A stretch of DNA of 15,763 bases, taken from NCBI GenBank assembly GCA_002298545.1, contig DBKQ01000071.1, forward strand, positions 1 to 15,763, read 5' to 3'. The notes under the pieces were generated by a model. It was not told the origin of the DNA. It saw only the letters and a program-made list of their open reading frames with translations, and ran no database searches. The DNA is from Prevotella sp. UBA746 (GTDB taxonomy: Bacteria; Bacteroidota; Bacteroidia; Bacteroidales; Bacteroidaceae). A program made the translations under genes and the position numbers. Positions 1-6,833 of the stretch are shown piece by piece (positions within the stretch are counted from its first letter, which is position 1; every line of letters starts with the position of its first letter).

Positions 1-1
1 C

Positions 2-31
2 GGCAACAAGGTGCTGGAAGACGCAAAATAA
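2..31 (+). CDS. possible 3' end of an upstream gene (partial)
   Basis: The first 31 bases can be read in one frame as the last nine codons of a gene (GNKVLEDAK) followed by TAA at 29-31. The residues look like an ordinary soluble protein C-terminus. The window begins inside it, so neither family nor function can be given. Nine codons is too little to exclude chance. The next 147 bases hold no other gene and contain the heptamer repeat element. Confidence 0.3.
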   Translation, partial: GNKVLEDAK

Positions 32-54
32 AACCAAAAAAGTTTTTGGCACTT

Positions 55-170
55 TTACCCTCACACCCTCACCCGATGTCCTGAAACGCCCTGTTTATCG
101 GCATTCCGAGTGGTGAGGGTAAGTGTGAGGGGTGTGAGGGTAACAGCCGGTTCACCCTCACATCCCTCAC
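55..170. repeat. heptamer-based inverted repeat element (seven CCCTCAC/GTGAGGG units)
   Basis: Seven exact copies of one heptamer lie within 113 bp. CCCTCAC is at 58, 66, 155 and 164; its complement GTGAGGG is at 113, 125 and 134. The order is two forward, three reverse, two forward. The block 125-143 can pair with 55-72 (18 bp with one bulged G) or, through 125-141, with 154-170 (17 bp with one G-U pair), but not both. The 73-112 core between the first arms shows no clear repeat. The element ends 9 bases before the dgt stop codon. It could be a dispersed repeat, a structured 3' UTR or a terminator complex; the sequence alone does not decide. Confidence 0.75.
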
Positions 171-180
171 CCTCCTTTTT
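125..180 (+). terminator. hairpin with T-run, terminator-like
   Basis: Arms 125-141 and 154-170 form a 17-bp stem (16 Watson-Crick, one G-U) around a 12-nt loop. A five-T run at 176-180 follows on the plus strand. This would end plus-strand transcription arriving from the upstream gene. In the other direction the hairpin sits just behind dgt but lacks an adjacent U-tract, so it may only protect that mRNA's 3' end. Confidence 0.45.
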
Positions 181-1525
181 ATACAATCGGCAAGCTGATG
201 CCGTTTATCTTCTGATAGATGTCGAGGGCATACACGTCGGTCATGCCGCTGATATAGTCCACCACCGCCATAAGGCGCGTGTCAAGGTCGGGAGCCGTGA
301 TGTCATACTGACTGCTCACCCTCCCTATCAGCTGGCGCGAATAGAAGCGGTCGGGATAAACCGCCGCCTCGGTCATCATCTCCATCAGAGTCTCCATAAT
401 CTTAAAACCGCTCAACTCAACGTCGAGTACCGGTTTACTGCGGTATATCTTCTGTTTCGACACCTCCGTACAGCGGCGGTATGCCGTGCGCTGCGGTTCC
501 GGAATATTGTCTACAAGACTGCCCCGGAACTCCCCGTCGAGTATTTTCTCCTCATTGTCGATAAACGTCTGGGCACAGGCGTTCTCCAACTTCCCTATCA
601 CACAGGCACGCATGTAGATTACCTTCTCGTTGTCGTCGGTAATCCCCTCGTCAACAATACGCTTCTCAATACTCTTTTTCACGTTTTCATCGAAGAAGCC
701 AAGCAGCAAATCCTTGGTTTCATCGAATGACAGGATCTTCAGCTTGTGGGCATCCTCGATATCCATTATCTCATAGCAGATGTCGTCGGCAGCCTCAACG
801 AGATACACCAGCGGATGGCGAGCATAGGCAAGCGGTTCGCCGGGTTTCGACTTGCGGATTATGCCGAGGTCGTCGGCAATCTTCCGGTAAATATCCTTCT
901 CGCTGCAGAAGAACCCGAACTTGCCGTGACTGCCGGCAAGGGTCGACTCGAACGGATATTTCACTATCGAGGCGAGCATGGAATAGGTCATCACGAAACC
1001 GCCGTCTCTCCTGCCCTTAAATCTATGGGCGAGCAGGCGGAAGGCATTGGCGTTTCCCTCGAAATGGGTAACGTCGTTCCACAACGCCTCGCCTACCATA
1101 CCTTTCAGCTCCGCGCCGCGACCCTCGGTAAAGAAGGTCTGTATCGCCTTCTCGCCACTGTGTCCGAAGGGCGGATTGCCCATATCGTGGGCAAGGCATG
1201 CAGCACTCACGATGGTTCCTATCTCGGGAAACAGAGTATGGGTAAGTTCCGGATGCTTCTTCGTCAGGGCGGCAGCAACGTCATTGCCGAGCGACATGCC
1301 CACGCTTGCCACTTCCAGACTGTGCGTCAGGCGGTTGTGCACGAAGATGCTGCCCGGCAGCGGGAACACCTGTGTTTTGTTCTGCATGCGGCGGAAGGGA
1401 GCAGAGAAAATCAAGCGGTCGTAGTCGCGCTTAAACTCGCTACGGTCGTCGTGTCGCTCTATATGGCGTTCTTCCTGTCCAAGTCTTTTATTTGATATCA
1501 GTTGTTTCCAGTTCATAATTGTCAT
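179..1525 (-). CDS. dgt: deoxyguanosinetriphosphate triphosphohydrolase (dGTPase, HD superfamily)
   Basis: This enzyme hydrolyses dGTP (in some homologues other dNTPs) to the nucleoside and tripolyphosphate, and so acts on cytosolic dNTP pools. The 448-residue protein has the HD-domain metal ligands in order: His68 in RLTHSLEVASVG, His113-Asp114 in CLAHDMGNPPFGHSGE, and an Asp at about 247-248 in EAADDICYEIMD. Two more hallmarks of this family are TQVFP (51-55) and FEGNANAFRLL (155-165). Length is normal for the family. Met1 (1525) and Met4 (1516) are both possible starts. The ATPase gene ends 15 bp upstream on the same strand, and I see no promoter in that gap, so co-transcription or a promoter inside the ATPase gene is likely. 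Some Dgt homologues restrict phages by depleting dNTPs. Nothing here shows more than the housekeeping role. Confidence 0.95.
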   Translation of the reverse strand: MTIMNWKQLISNKRLGQEERHIERHDDRSEFKRDYDRLIFSAPFRRMQNKTQVFPLPGSIFVHNRLTHSLEVASVGMSLGNDVAAALTKKHPELTHTLFPEIGTIVSAACLAHDMGNPPFGHSGEKAIQTFFTEGRGAELKGMVGEALWNDVTHFEGNANAFRLLAHRFKGRRDGGFVMTYSMLASIVKYPFESTLAGSHGKFGFFCSEKDIYRKIADDLGIIRKSKPGEPLAYARHPLVYLVEAADDICYEIMDIEDAHKLKILSFDETKDLLLGFFDENVKKSIEKRIVDEGITDDNEKVIYMRACVIGKLENACAQTFIDNEEKILDGEFRGSLVDNIPEPQRTAYRRCTEVSKQKIYRSKPVLDVELSGFKIMETLMEMMTEAAVYPDRFYSRQLIGRVSSQYDITAPDLDTRLMAVVDYISGMTDVYALDIYQKINGISLPIV

Positions 1526-1540
1526 AATACATCATTTGTA

Positions 1541-2710
1541 TCAATAATTCATGCCGAAAGTCCACAACGGTATAACAATACCGTGTCCGGTCTCTATATC
1601 ATCCTTCACGATTCTGCCGTTGTCTACATTCTCTATCTGTTTCTTTCCCTTCTTCCGTCCTCCGATTTCAAACGTATAGTCGCCTATCGTAAAATCAGAC
1701 ACTTTAGATGCTGTAAGGTTCTGTTTCTCGCGCATTTGGTTATAAAAGAACGTTTCCCTCACGTTTCCGATATTTGGTACGGAGACGAGAGTCGACATAA
1801 GGCTCGTGTTGTCCACATAAACTTTCTCCACCTTGCCCAGTCCTCTCATGCCGGCAGTATCGTCTCTAAGCAGTCCTATCATTCCTGCCCTCTCAAGATA
1901 CACGAGATAGTCGGGCACGTTGTTTTTGCTTACTCCTATTTCGGCTGCAAGGTTTTCCATACTCGGCTTATAGGGTGCCAATCCGGCAAGTACCACAAGC
2001 ATACGCTTCAGCTTGCGTGCCGTTGATGCCCTCATGTCGGCATACTGCGGTATGTCTACATCCATCGTCTGGTCTATTACCTGCGACATGCGCATCGGGA
2101 AATCTCCTTCTACGGCAAAGGGATAGTAACCTCTTTCAAGATAATCGCGGAAGAGCGGCAGCGGATGTTCCACTTCGGGAATCCTCACTTCATTGCGTAT
2201 AATCTCGCTGAACGAGAAGGGACGGCTTTTTATTCCATGGAACAAATGGAGATATTCGCGAAACGAGAGTCCCTGCATCATATACATTAATGCCCTGCGG
2301 CTAAGGTCTGCCTCACCGCGCTTTATGTCGAGCACAGACGAGCCGGTGAACAACACGTGCAGCGAGGGGTGCATGTCGTATATCTGCTTCAGCTCCCGGC
2401 TCCATCCCGGATACTTGTGTATCTCGTCTATATAAAGATTCGTTCCACCCTCTTTTATGAACTCGTCGGCAAAGTCTGTCAAAGTATGATTGGTAAAATA
2501 AACGTTGTCGGCAGAGACATACAAATGATGCCCTGAAGACGACTTTTTGATATGTTGCAATACCATTGTTGACTTGCCGATACCGCGCGGTCCGATAATT
2601 CCTGTCAAGCGGCTATCCCAGTTTATTTCGCTGTATTTATATCTCACGAAATCAGTTGGGGTCCGCCTAAGCAGTTCATCCATGTATTCATATAGAATAT
2701 TGTCTATCAT
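1541..2710 (-). CDS. AAA_14/DUF4143-type ATPase
   Basis: This is a 389-residue P-loop ATPase. Walker A is GPRGIGKS (40-47) and Walker B is NLYIDEIHKY (91-100, acidic pair Asp95-Glu96). The sensor-like strand VLFTGSS lies at 119-125, and SFREYL (149-154) is typical of AAA_14. The C-terminal part has the DUF4143 signature: VYVDNTSL near 297, RETFFYNQ near 318-325, and D-x3-E-I-G-G (Asp344, Glu348) followed by a lysine cluster and Gln358. That last stretch resembles a degenerate PD-(D/E)xK nuclease core. The ending IPLWTFG fits this subfamily. Cellular role and substrate are unknown; family members are often lineage-specific and mobile. The start at 2710 follows a good promoter at 2754-2761 whose upstream side is covered by three palindromes. 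It shares its strand with dgt, 15 bp downstream. Confidence 0.88.
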   Translation of the reverse strand: MIDNILYEYMDELLRRTPTDFVRYKYSEINWDSRLTGIIGPRGIGKSTMVLQHIKKSSSGHHLYVSADNVYFTNHTLTDFADEFIKEGGTNLYIDEIHKYPGWSRELKQIYDMHPSLHVLFTGSSVLDIKRGEADLSRRALMYMMQGLSFREYLHLFHGIKSRPFSFSEIIRNEVRIPEVEHPLPLFRDYLERGYYPFAVEGDFPMRMSQVIDQTMDVDIPQYADMRASTARKLKRMLVVLAGLAPYKPSMENLAAEIGVSKNNVPDYLVYLERAGMIGLLRDDTAGMRGLGKVEKVYVDNTSLMSTLVSVPNIGNVRETFFYNQMREKQNLTASKVSDFTIGDYTFEIGGRKKGKKQIENVDNGRIVKDDIETGHGIVIPLWTFGMNY

Positions 2711-2753
2711 ATTATATCAGAATTTATAATACTTGAATGCTGTTTTAACGCTG

Positions 2754-2761
2754 CAAATATA
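2754..2761 (-). promoter_or_regulatory. promoter -7 box (TATATTTG) of the ATPase-dgt unit
   Basis: On the minus strand this reads TATATTTG, an exact match to the Bacteroidetes TAnnTTTG box. It would give a leader of roughly 35-40 nt before the ATG at 2710. No TTTG is present at the expected -33 position; that spot is occupied by the first palindrome (2769-2783). The context around the box (cgctgcaaatata on the plus strand) is identical to that of the promoter at 15584-15591. Confidence 0.65.
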
Positions 2762-2768
2762 ATAAAAT

Positions 2769-2849
2769 TCCCTCATTGAGGGACGATTTTTATCAAAAAC
2801 ATCCCTCATTGAGGGACGAAATACGCCAAAAACGTCACTCATTGAGGGA
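2769..2849. repeat. three 15-bp palindromes at exact 33-bp period (probable operator array)
   Basis: Copies TCCCTCATTGAGGGA lie at 2769-2783 and 2802-2816. A third copy with one change (TCACTCATTGAGGGA) lies at 2835-2849. Each is a 7+1+7 inverted repeat; the third has one mismatched arm base. Start-to-start distance is 33 bp both times. The two 18-bp spacers also resemble each other: both begin CGA and both contain CAAAAAC, or CCAAAAAC in the second. The proximal copy covers the -33 zone of the ATPase promoter. A dimeric DNA-binding protein is the natural ligand. The array lies between divergent genes and could act on either. Confidence 0.85.
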
Positions 2850-2910
2850 TTTTTTGCTGTTTTTCTTCTGATTCTAAGTCTTACAGGAAAATCTTTCGGA
2901 GTTTTTTCAT

Positions 2911-2918
2911 TACCTTTA
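2911..2918 (+). promoter_or_regulatory. possible promoter -7 box of the LOG-family gene
   Basis: TACCTTTA matches TAnnTTTG at all but the last base and lies 54 bp upstream of the ATG at 2973. No convincing TTTG is found at the right distance upstream. It is the best candidate in the gap, but weak. Confidence 0.3.
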
Positions 2919-2972
2919 CGCCACGAAAAGTCGCTTCTGCACTTTACTACTAAGGAATAAAATTATAACAGT

Positions 2973-3506
2973 ATGAAGATATGTATATTCTGCTCCGCCA
3001 ACAGCAATATTGAGCCGGAGTATTTCGAGAAAACAAGAGAACTGGGTGAATGGATGGCTAAGAACGGGCATACGCTCGTGTTCGGAGGCTGCGACATGGG
3101 ACTGATGGAATGCATCGCAAAGGCGGTTTACGACGGGGGTGGCATGACGGTTGGCGTGGTGCCGTCGAAGATTGAGGAGAACGGGCACGTTAGTCCGCAT
3201 CTCTCTGTGGAGATTCCGTGCGACAACCTCAGCGACCGCAAAGACCTGATGCTCCTGAAGAGCGACATCGTGATTGCACTGCCGGGCGGCATCGGAACGC
3301 TCGACGAGATTTTCACCGTGGCTGCCGCTGCTACCATAGGCTACCACCGCAAGAAGGTTATCCTCTACAACATCAACGGCTTCTGGAACTCGCTCGTCGC
3401 CCTACTCGACGACCTTCAGCAGCGCGGCATGATTCGCGGCGAATGGCAACAGCATATCGTCGTGGCTAACTCGCTGGAGGATATCGAGAGCGTATGTAAG
3501 GGCTGA
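2973..3506 (+). CDS. LOG-family protein (nucleoside 5'-monophosphate phosphoribohydrolase, TIGR00730-like)
   Basis: LOG-family enzymes split the N-glycosidic bond of nucleoside monophosphates, releasing base and ribose 5-phosphate. The plant members activate cytokinins. In bacteria the physiological substrate is often uncertain. The 177-residue protein is of typical length and Rossmann-like. It opens with MKICIFCSAN. It has GGCDMGLM at 38-45 where the family usually shows GGG-x-x-GLM, the Arg89-Lys90 pair in SDRKDLM, and the diagnostic PGGIGTLDEIF (104-114) with catalytic Glu112. No signal peptide is present, so it is cytosolic. It stands alone on its strand, divergent from the ATPase. In older annotations such genes are called lysine decarboxylase; the PGG-x-GT-x-x-E motif argues against that activity. 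Confidence 0.93.
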   Translation: MKICIFCSANSNIEPEYFEKTRELGEWMAKNGHTLVFGGCDMGLMECIAKAVYDGGGMTVGVVPSKIEENGHVSPHLSVEIPCDNLSDRKDLMLLKSDIVIALPGGIGTLDEIFTVAAAATIGYHRKKVILYNINGFWNSLVALLDDLQQRGMIRGEWQQHIVVANSLEDIESVCKG

Positions 3507-3570
3507 TTCACTGTTTCTCCATGAAATTCCACATAAAGCTGACAGCATGGGCAAGATGTTAATTATGACG

Positions 3571-3600
3571 AACAAAACGGCATGTATTACCGGCTTTGTT
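3571..3600 (+). terminator. weak hairpin after the LOG-family gene
   Basis: Arms AACAAAACGG (3571-3580) and CCGGCTTTGTT (3590-3600) pair imperfectly around a 9-nt loop. There is no long T-run, so termination is uncertain. The right arm contains the TTTG used as the -33 box of the next gene, so the pairing may be incidental. The remaining bases between 3507 and 3668 show no other gene. Confidence 0.25.
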
Positions 3601-3629
3601 AGTTATACCAAATAAAAACACTATTTTTG
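3595..3629 (+). promoter_or_regulatory. promoter of the second ATPase gene (TTTG / TATTTTTG)
   Basis: TATTTTTG at 3622-3629 exactly fits the TAnnTTTG box and TTTG lies at 3595-3598. The 23-bp spacing is slightly long. The transcript would start near 3636, which rules out the upstream TTG at 3627 as a start codon and supports ATG 3669, with a leader of about 30 nt. Confidence 0.6.
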
Positions 3630-3668
3630 CAAAAAGTTTTAAGTATAACTAATAAGAAGTCGACATAT

Positions 3669-4883
3669 ATGATTAAACTTATAAATCGTAAATATTATAC
3701 AGACCGCATCACTCCGTTCATTGACAAAAACATCATAAAGGTGCTTACCGGTCAAAGACGTGTGGGAAAGAGTTGTATACTTAGGCAAATACAAGAACAT
3801 ATTGAGCACACCGACAGCACATGCAACACGATATGTATAAACAAGGAGCTTGAAGAATTTGCCTTCATACGCACCCACGAAGACCTGACGAAATATGTTG
3901 CCGACCGGTTAAAGGAAGGACGGGCAAACTATCTGTTTATCGATGAGGTGCAAGACATCAAGGGTTTTGAGAACACACTGCGTAGTTTTCAGGCGCAAGA
4001 TGCCTGCGACATATTCATCACAGGCAGCAATGCTACAATGTTGTCGAGCGAATTGTCAACATATCTGTCGGGACGATACGTGGAATTCCGCATCCACAGT
4101 CTTTCTTATGAAGAATTCATGGAGTTCAACCATCAGACACACTCCACACAGACGCTACGCAATTATCTCACGTTTGGCGGTCTGCCATATCTGAGCAACC
4201 TACCCTTGCAAAGCGACATAGTATTTGAATATCTGCGCAATGTATATTCAACAATTCTTCTAAAAGACGTCGTAAAACGGGAGAACATACGGAATGTGGA
4301 TTTTCTTGAGAGTCTCGCTCTATACACTGCCGACAATGTGGGCAACCTCTTCTCTGCCAACAACATCAGCCGCTATCTCAAATCACAACGTGTAAACATA
4401 TCGCCACTGCAGGTAATAAACTATCTTAAAGCCATGCAAAACGCCTTTCTGATAAATAAGGTGCGCCGCATTGATGTGAACGGACTAAAGACATTTGAGA
4501 TAGGCGACAAATATTACTTCGAGGATCTCGGGCTGCGCAACTGCCATTTCGGGTTCAACATGCAGGGGGATATTCACAAGCTGATGGAGAATGCCATTTA
4601 CTTGCACCTTGCCGGACTACACTACGAAGTGTTTACAGGACAGCAGACTGGTGGAAAGGAAGTGAATTTCGTGGCACGGAAAGATGATGAAGTAGTTTAC
4701 GTACAGTCATCTTATCTTATGAACGACGAGTCGACCCGCCAACGTGAGTTCGGCAATCTGCAAGCCATCAACAATAACTATCCCAAGTATGTCGTCAGTC
4801 TTGACGAATGGACAAGCGGCAGCAATGTAGATGGTATAAAGCATGTGCATTTGGGAGAATTTCTGCAAATGAGCACTTTCTGA
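3669..4883 (+). CDS. AAA_14/DUF4143-type ATPase (second, divergent type)
   Basis: This 404-residue cytosolic ATPase begins MIKLINRKYY. The reading frame is open from 3627, but that point lies inside the promoter box, so the ATG at 3669 is chosen. Walker A is GQRRVGKS (28-35) and Walker B is YLFIDEVQD (88-96, Asp92-Glu93). The strand FITGSNATML (116-125) and the SGR motif (134-136) follow, as is usual for AAA_14. The DUF4143 part ends with GKEVNFVARKDDEVVYVQSSY. Most relatives I know read EVDF here; the Asp is replaced by Asn333, which would probably disable a nuclease-type active site. The function of the family is not established. It is only distantly similar to the ATPase at 1541-2710. Its stop codon is 4 bp from that of the convergent regulator gene. 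Confidence 0.88.
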   Translation: MIKLINRKYYTDRITPFIDKNIIKVLTGQRRVGKSCILRQIQEHIEHTDSTCNTICINKELEEFAFIRTHEDLTKYVADRLKEGRANYLFIDEVQDIKGFENTLRSFQAQDACDIFITGSNATMLSSELSTYLSGRYVEFRIHSLSYEEFMEFNHQTHSTQTLRNYLTFGGLPYLSNLPLQSDIVFEYLRNVYSTILLKDVVKRENIRNVDFLESLALYTADNVGNLFSANNISRYLKSQRVNISPLQVINYLKAMQNAFLINKVRRIDVNGLKTFEIGDKYYFEDLGLRNCHFGFNMQGDIHKLMENAIYLHLAGLHYEVFTGQQTGGKEVNFVARKDDEVVYVQSSYLMNDESTRQREFGNLQAINNNYPKYVVSLDEWTSGSNVDGIKHVHLGEFLQMSTF

Positions 4884-4887
4884 CATA

Positions 4888-6450
4888 TCACTTGTCGCCG
4901 GTCTCTTCCATGCGATACTGCCGCTGGTATTCCGATGGCGTCATGCCATTTACCTTCTTGAAGGCACGGATGAAGCTCACGCTGTTAGTGTAGCCCACGT
5001 CCTCGTATATGGCCTGTATCGTTAGGTTGCCGTAGTGTTCTGCATCGAGCAGACGTCGGCACGCCTCGCGTATGCGGCACTCGTTGAGCAGTGTCTTGAA
5101 GTTTTTGCCGTATGTGTCGTTGATTACCCACGACACGTAGCGCGTGTTCGACGATACCGCCTCCGCCAGAGCCTGCAGACTGAAGTCGGGCTTTGAGATA
5201 TAGCCAATATCGTTCATCACGTCAATCACGCTGTTAAGCAGTCTGTTCCTATTCTCCTCACTCATGCTGATGCCGCTGCCGTTCTTATCCTTGTCGGCGG
5301 TATCGGTCTCCCCATCTTTCTCATATACCGGAGCTTCGCCAGTCGATTCCGCATCGATAACCGCAGTTTCTGTCACGGTGGCTGGAGAGTTGTGCCGCAC
5401 GGAATCCTCAAGCAGCTTTTTCGTGCGCCGCTCCTGCTTGTCCATATCCTTCTCCTTGCGTATCAGCAGGCGGTAGGCCATGTTGAGACGACGGTTATTG
5501 CGCAGCAGAAGCACGGAGACGGCGGCAAGCGCAAGGAGCAGTACGCCAAAGACAACCATAACGAGAAACTGCCGCGATATGGTGCCATTGAGCGAGTTTA
5601 TCTTCTGACTGGTCTTGCGGTTTTCGTATTCCATAAGGTTATTGCCGGCAGAATAAAGGCGACTGCGGTTGAACACAGAGTCTTGCATCACGAAGTATTT
5701 GCCATTAAAGTATTCGCCGAGCTTCTTGTCGCCAGACATCATGTAGGCATCGGCAAGCAACTTATAGACGCTTGTCAAGAAGTCGCGAGGTTTCTCGCCA
5801 ACCTTCGGGTCGAGACATTTCTGTCCCCACTCCACCGCCTTGGCATACTCGCCCTTCAGCAGATATACGTTGCCTATCTCGCAATACTGGAACAGGCGGT
5901 ATTCGGGCGACATCTCGTTGCGACGGGCAAAATCGAGCGTTTCGAGATGTCTTTTTATAGCCTCGTCGTATCGTCCCTCCACTGTCAGTATGCGAGCTGT
6001 ATTGTACATATAGTAGTAGCGGCTCACGCTATCGCTATTTTTATCAAACAGTCTATCAAGTTGCTTTATGTATTTCTTCGCCAACGCTAATCGTCCCGAC
6101 TTGCAGCATGCCGCCACCATGTTCGAGAGATAGCTTTTCTGCATCCGCGTCTCGCCGCTGGCACATGCCGTCTCGTATCCGCGCGTCTGGTAGTAGAGAG
6201 CGCGTCCGTAGTCGCCGGCATTGTAGTATACGTTGCTGATGTATCCTACGCTGACCAACCACGTGTGTTCGTCACCGAGACTGTCGGCAAGTTCCATGCT
6301 ACGCGTGAAACATCTCATCGCCTCGGGGAAGTTGTCGTGTTCGAAATATTCAAGAGCCCTAAGCATGCAGTCCTTGGCAACGGACTTTTCCTGGGCTCCA
6401 AAGGCATATATATTTAACAGCAACAAAACGCTGCATAGGTAAAGTCTCAT
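4888..6450 (-). CDS. membrane-spanning TPR regulator with C-terminal AraC-type HTH
   Basis: From ATG 6450 the protein has 520 residues. It begins with a signal sequence or first hydrophobic segment (4-19, LCSVLLLLNIYAFGAQ). A helical region of about 25-265 follows with TPR-like pairs, such as GDYGRALYY (79-87), GRYDEAIKR (159-167) and KGEYAKAVEW (199-208). A strong membrane helix lies at 295-316. A charged, coiled-coil-like linker leads to an AraC/XylS helix-turn-helix at about 420-513 that ends with the usual GMTPSEYQRQYR. The architecture implies a periplasmic TPR sensor and a cytoplasmic DNA-binding domain, that is, a one-component transmembrane regulator. The frame is open to 6552, but that start would lie upstream of the promoter at 6471-6503. 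The ligand and targets are unknown; the divergent T9SS cargo gene is the closest candidate. Confidence 0.9.
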   Translation of the reverse strand: MRLYLCSVLLLLNIYAFGAQEKSVAKDCMLRALEYFEHDNFPEAMRCFTRSMELADSLGDEHTWLVSVGYISNVYYNAGDYGRALYYQTRGYETACASGETRMQKSYLSNMVAACCKSGRLALAKKYIKQLDRLFDKNSDSVSRYYYMYNTARILTVEGRYDEAIKRHLETLDFARRNEMSPEYRLFQYCEIGNVYLLKGEYAKAVEWGQKCLDPKVGEKPRDFLTSVYKLLADAYMMSGDKKLGEYFNGKYFVMQDSVFNRSRLYSAGNNLMEYENRKTSQKINSLNGTISRQFLVMVVFGVLLLALAAVSVLLLRNNRRLNMAYRLLIRKEKDMDKQERRTKKLLEDSVRHNSPATVTETAVIDAESTGEAPVYEKDGETDTADKDKNGSGISMSEENRNRLLNSVIDVMNDIGYISKPDFSLQALAEAVSSNTRYVSWVINDTYGKNFKTLLNECRIREACRRLLDAEHYGNLTIQAIYEDVGYTNSVSFIRAFKKVNGMTPSEYQRQYRMEETGDK

Positions 6451-6470
6451 AGTTATCTTAATTTTGACTG

Positions 6471-6503
6471 CAAAAGTAATAAATTCATTTATCTTTTGCG
6501 AAA
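6471..6503 (-). promoter_or_regulatory. promoter of the TPR-AraC regulator gene (TTTC-N21-TACTTTTG)
   Basis: On the minus strand TACTTTTG (6478-6471) fits TAnnTTTG exactly. TTTC (6503-6500) stands 21 bp upstream in the -33 position, one base off TTTG. The leader to ATG 6450 would be only about 15 nt. The same TTTC-N21 layout occurs at 12945-12977. Confidence 0.6.
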
Positions 6504-6833
6504 TGTAACATAAAAAACACCTCCTTGGAGTAGAGGCATTATCTCGCCACACATTATTATATAGTCGCCAACGACCGCCACAAAGCTACAATATTACATA
6601 TACAGCATACTATAATGTTACAAAATATAAGTTAAAGCTATTTTAAAACTTTCAAAATCATACATAAACGGATTTTTACAATAACATTTCTTGAATTGTA
6701 ACGTAAATCCCATGATTTTTCATCCGGATATTGACAAATATCGCTACTTTTGCCAGCGAGAATAATCAAAATGAAATGTAAAGTTGCATTTTAAAGACAA
6801 GAACACAATACGAACCTTTTAATTAAGACGCTT
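6504..6833. other. AT-rich divergent intergenic region
   Basis: No gene is seen in these 330 bases between the regulator promoter and the first T9SS cargo gene. Together with the regulator leader and promoter, the full gap between the two start codons is 383 bp. It holds the plus-strand promoter at 6718-6752. The hexamer TGTAAC recurs here and just beside it: TGTAACA at 6504-6510, its complement TGTTACA at 6616-6622, and TGTAACG at 6697-6703. These could be binding sites for the adjacent AraC-type regulator, but the base composition makes chance matches easy. Confidence 0.4.
6718..6752 (+). promoter_or_regulatory. promoter of the 695-residue T9SS cargo gene
   Basis: TACTTTTG at 6745-6752 matches TAnnTTTG exactly, and a TTTC lies at 6718-6721 with 23-bp spacing. 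The predicted leader to the ATG at 6834 is about 75 nt. Confidence 0.6.

Noticed and set aside
34..49. CCAAAAA/TTTTTGG inverted repeat near the left edge
   Set aside because: The loop would be only two bases and the arms are nearly homopolymeric, so a stable hairpin is unlikely.
746..1495. Long plus-strand open frame opposite dgt (249 codons)
   Set aside because: It lies fully antisense to a dGTPase with all catalytic motifs, and its translation shows no domain or plausible start context.
1502..2026. 174-codon plus-strand open frame across the dgt/ATPase junction
   Set aside because: It is antisense to the conserved C-terminal part of the ATPase; composition looks like a reverse-frame shadow.
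2769..2849. CRISPR-like reading of the three regular repeats
   Set aside because: The repeats are only 15 bp and palindromic, the spacers are 18 bp and similar to each other, there are only three units and no cas gene is nearby.
3627..3668. TTG start adding 14 residues to the second ATPase
   Set aside because: The TTG lies within the TATTTTTG promoter box; the ATG at 3669 starts the conserved N-terminus.
5392..6090. 232-codon plus-strand open frame opposite the TPR-AraC gene
   Set aside because: It is antisense to coding sequence with clear TPR and HTH features; no promoter or family resemblance.
6451..6552. Upstream start for the TPR-AraC regulator (34 extra residues)
   Set aside because: The extension passes through the promoter boxes at 6471-6503, and the internal ATG at 6450 begins a proper hydrophobic signal segment.
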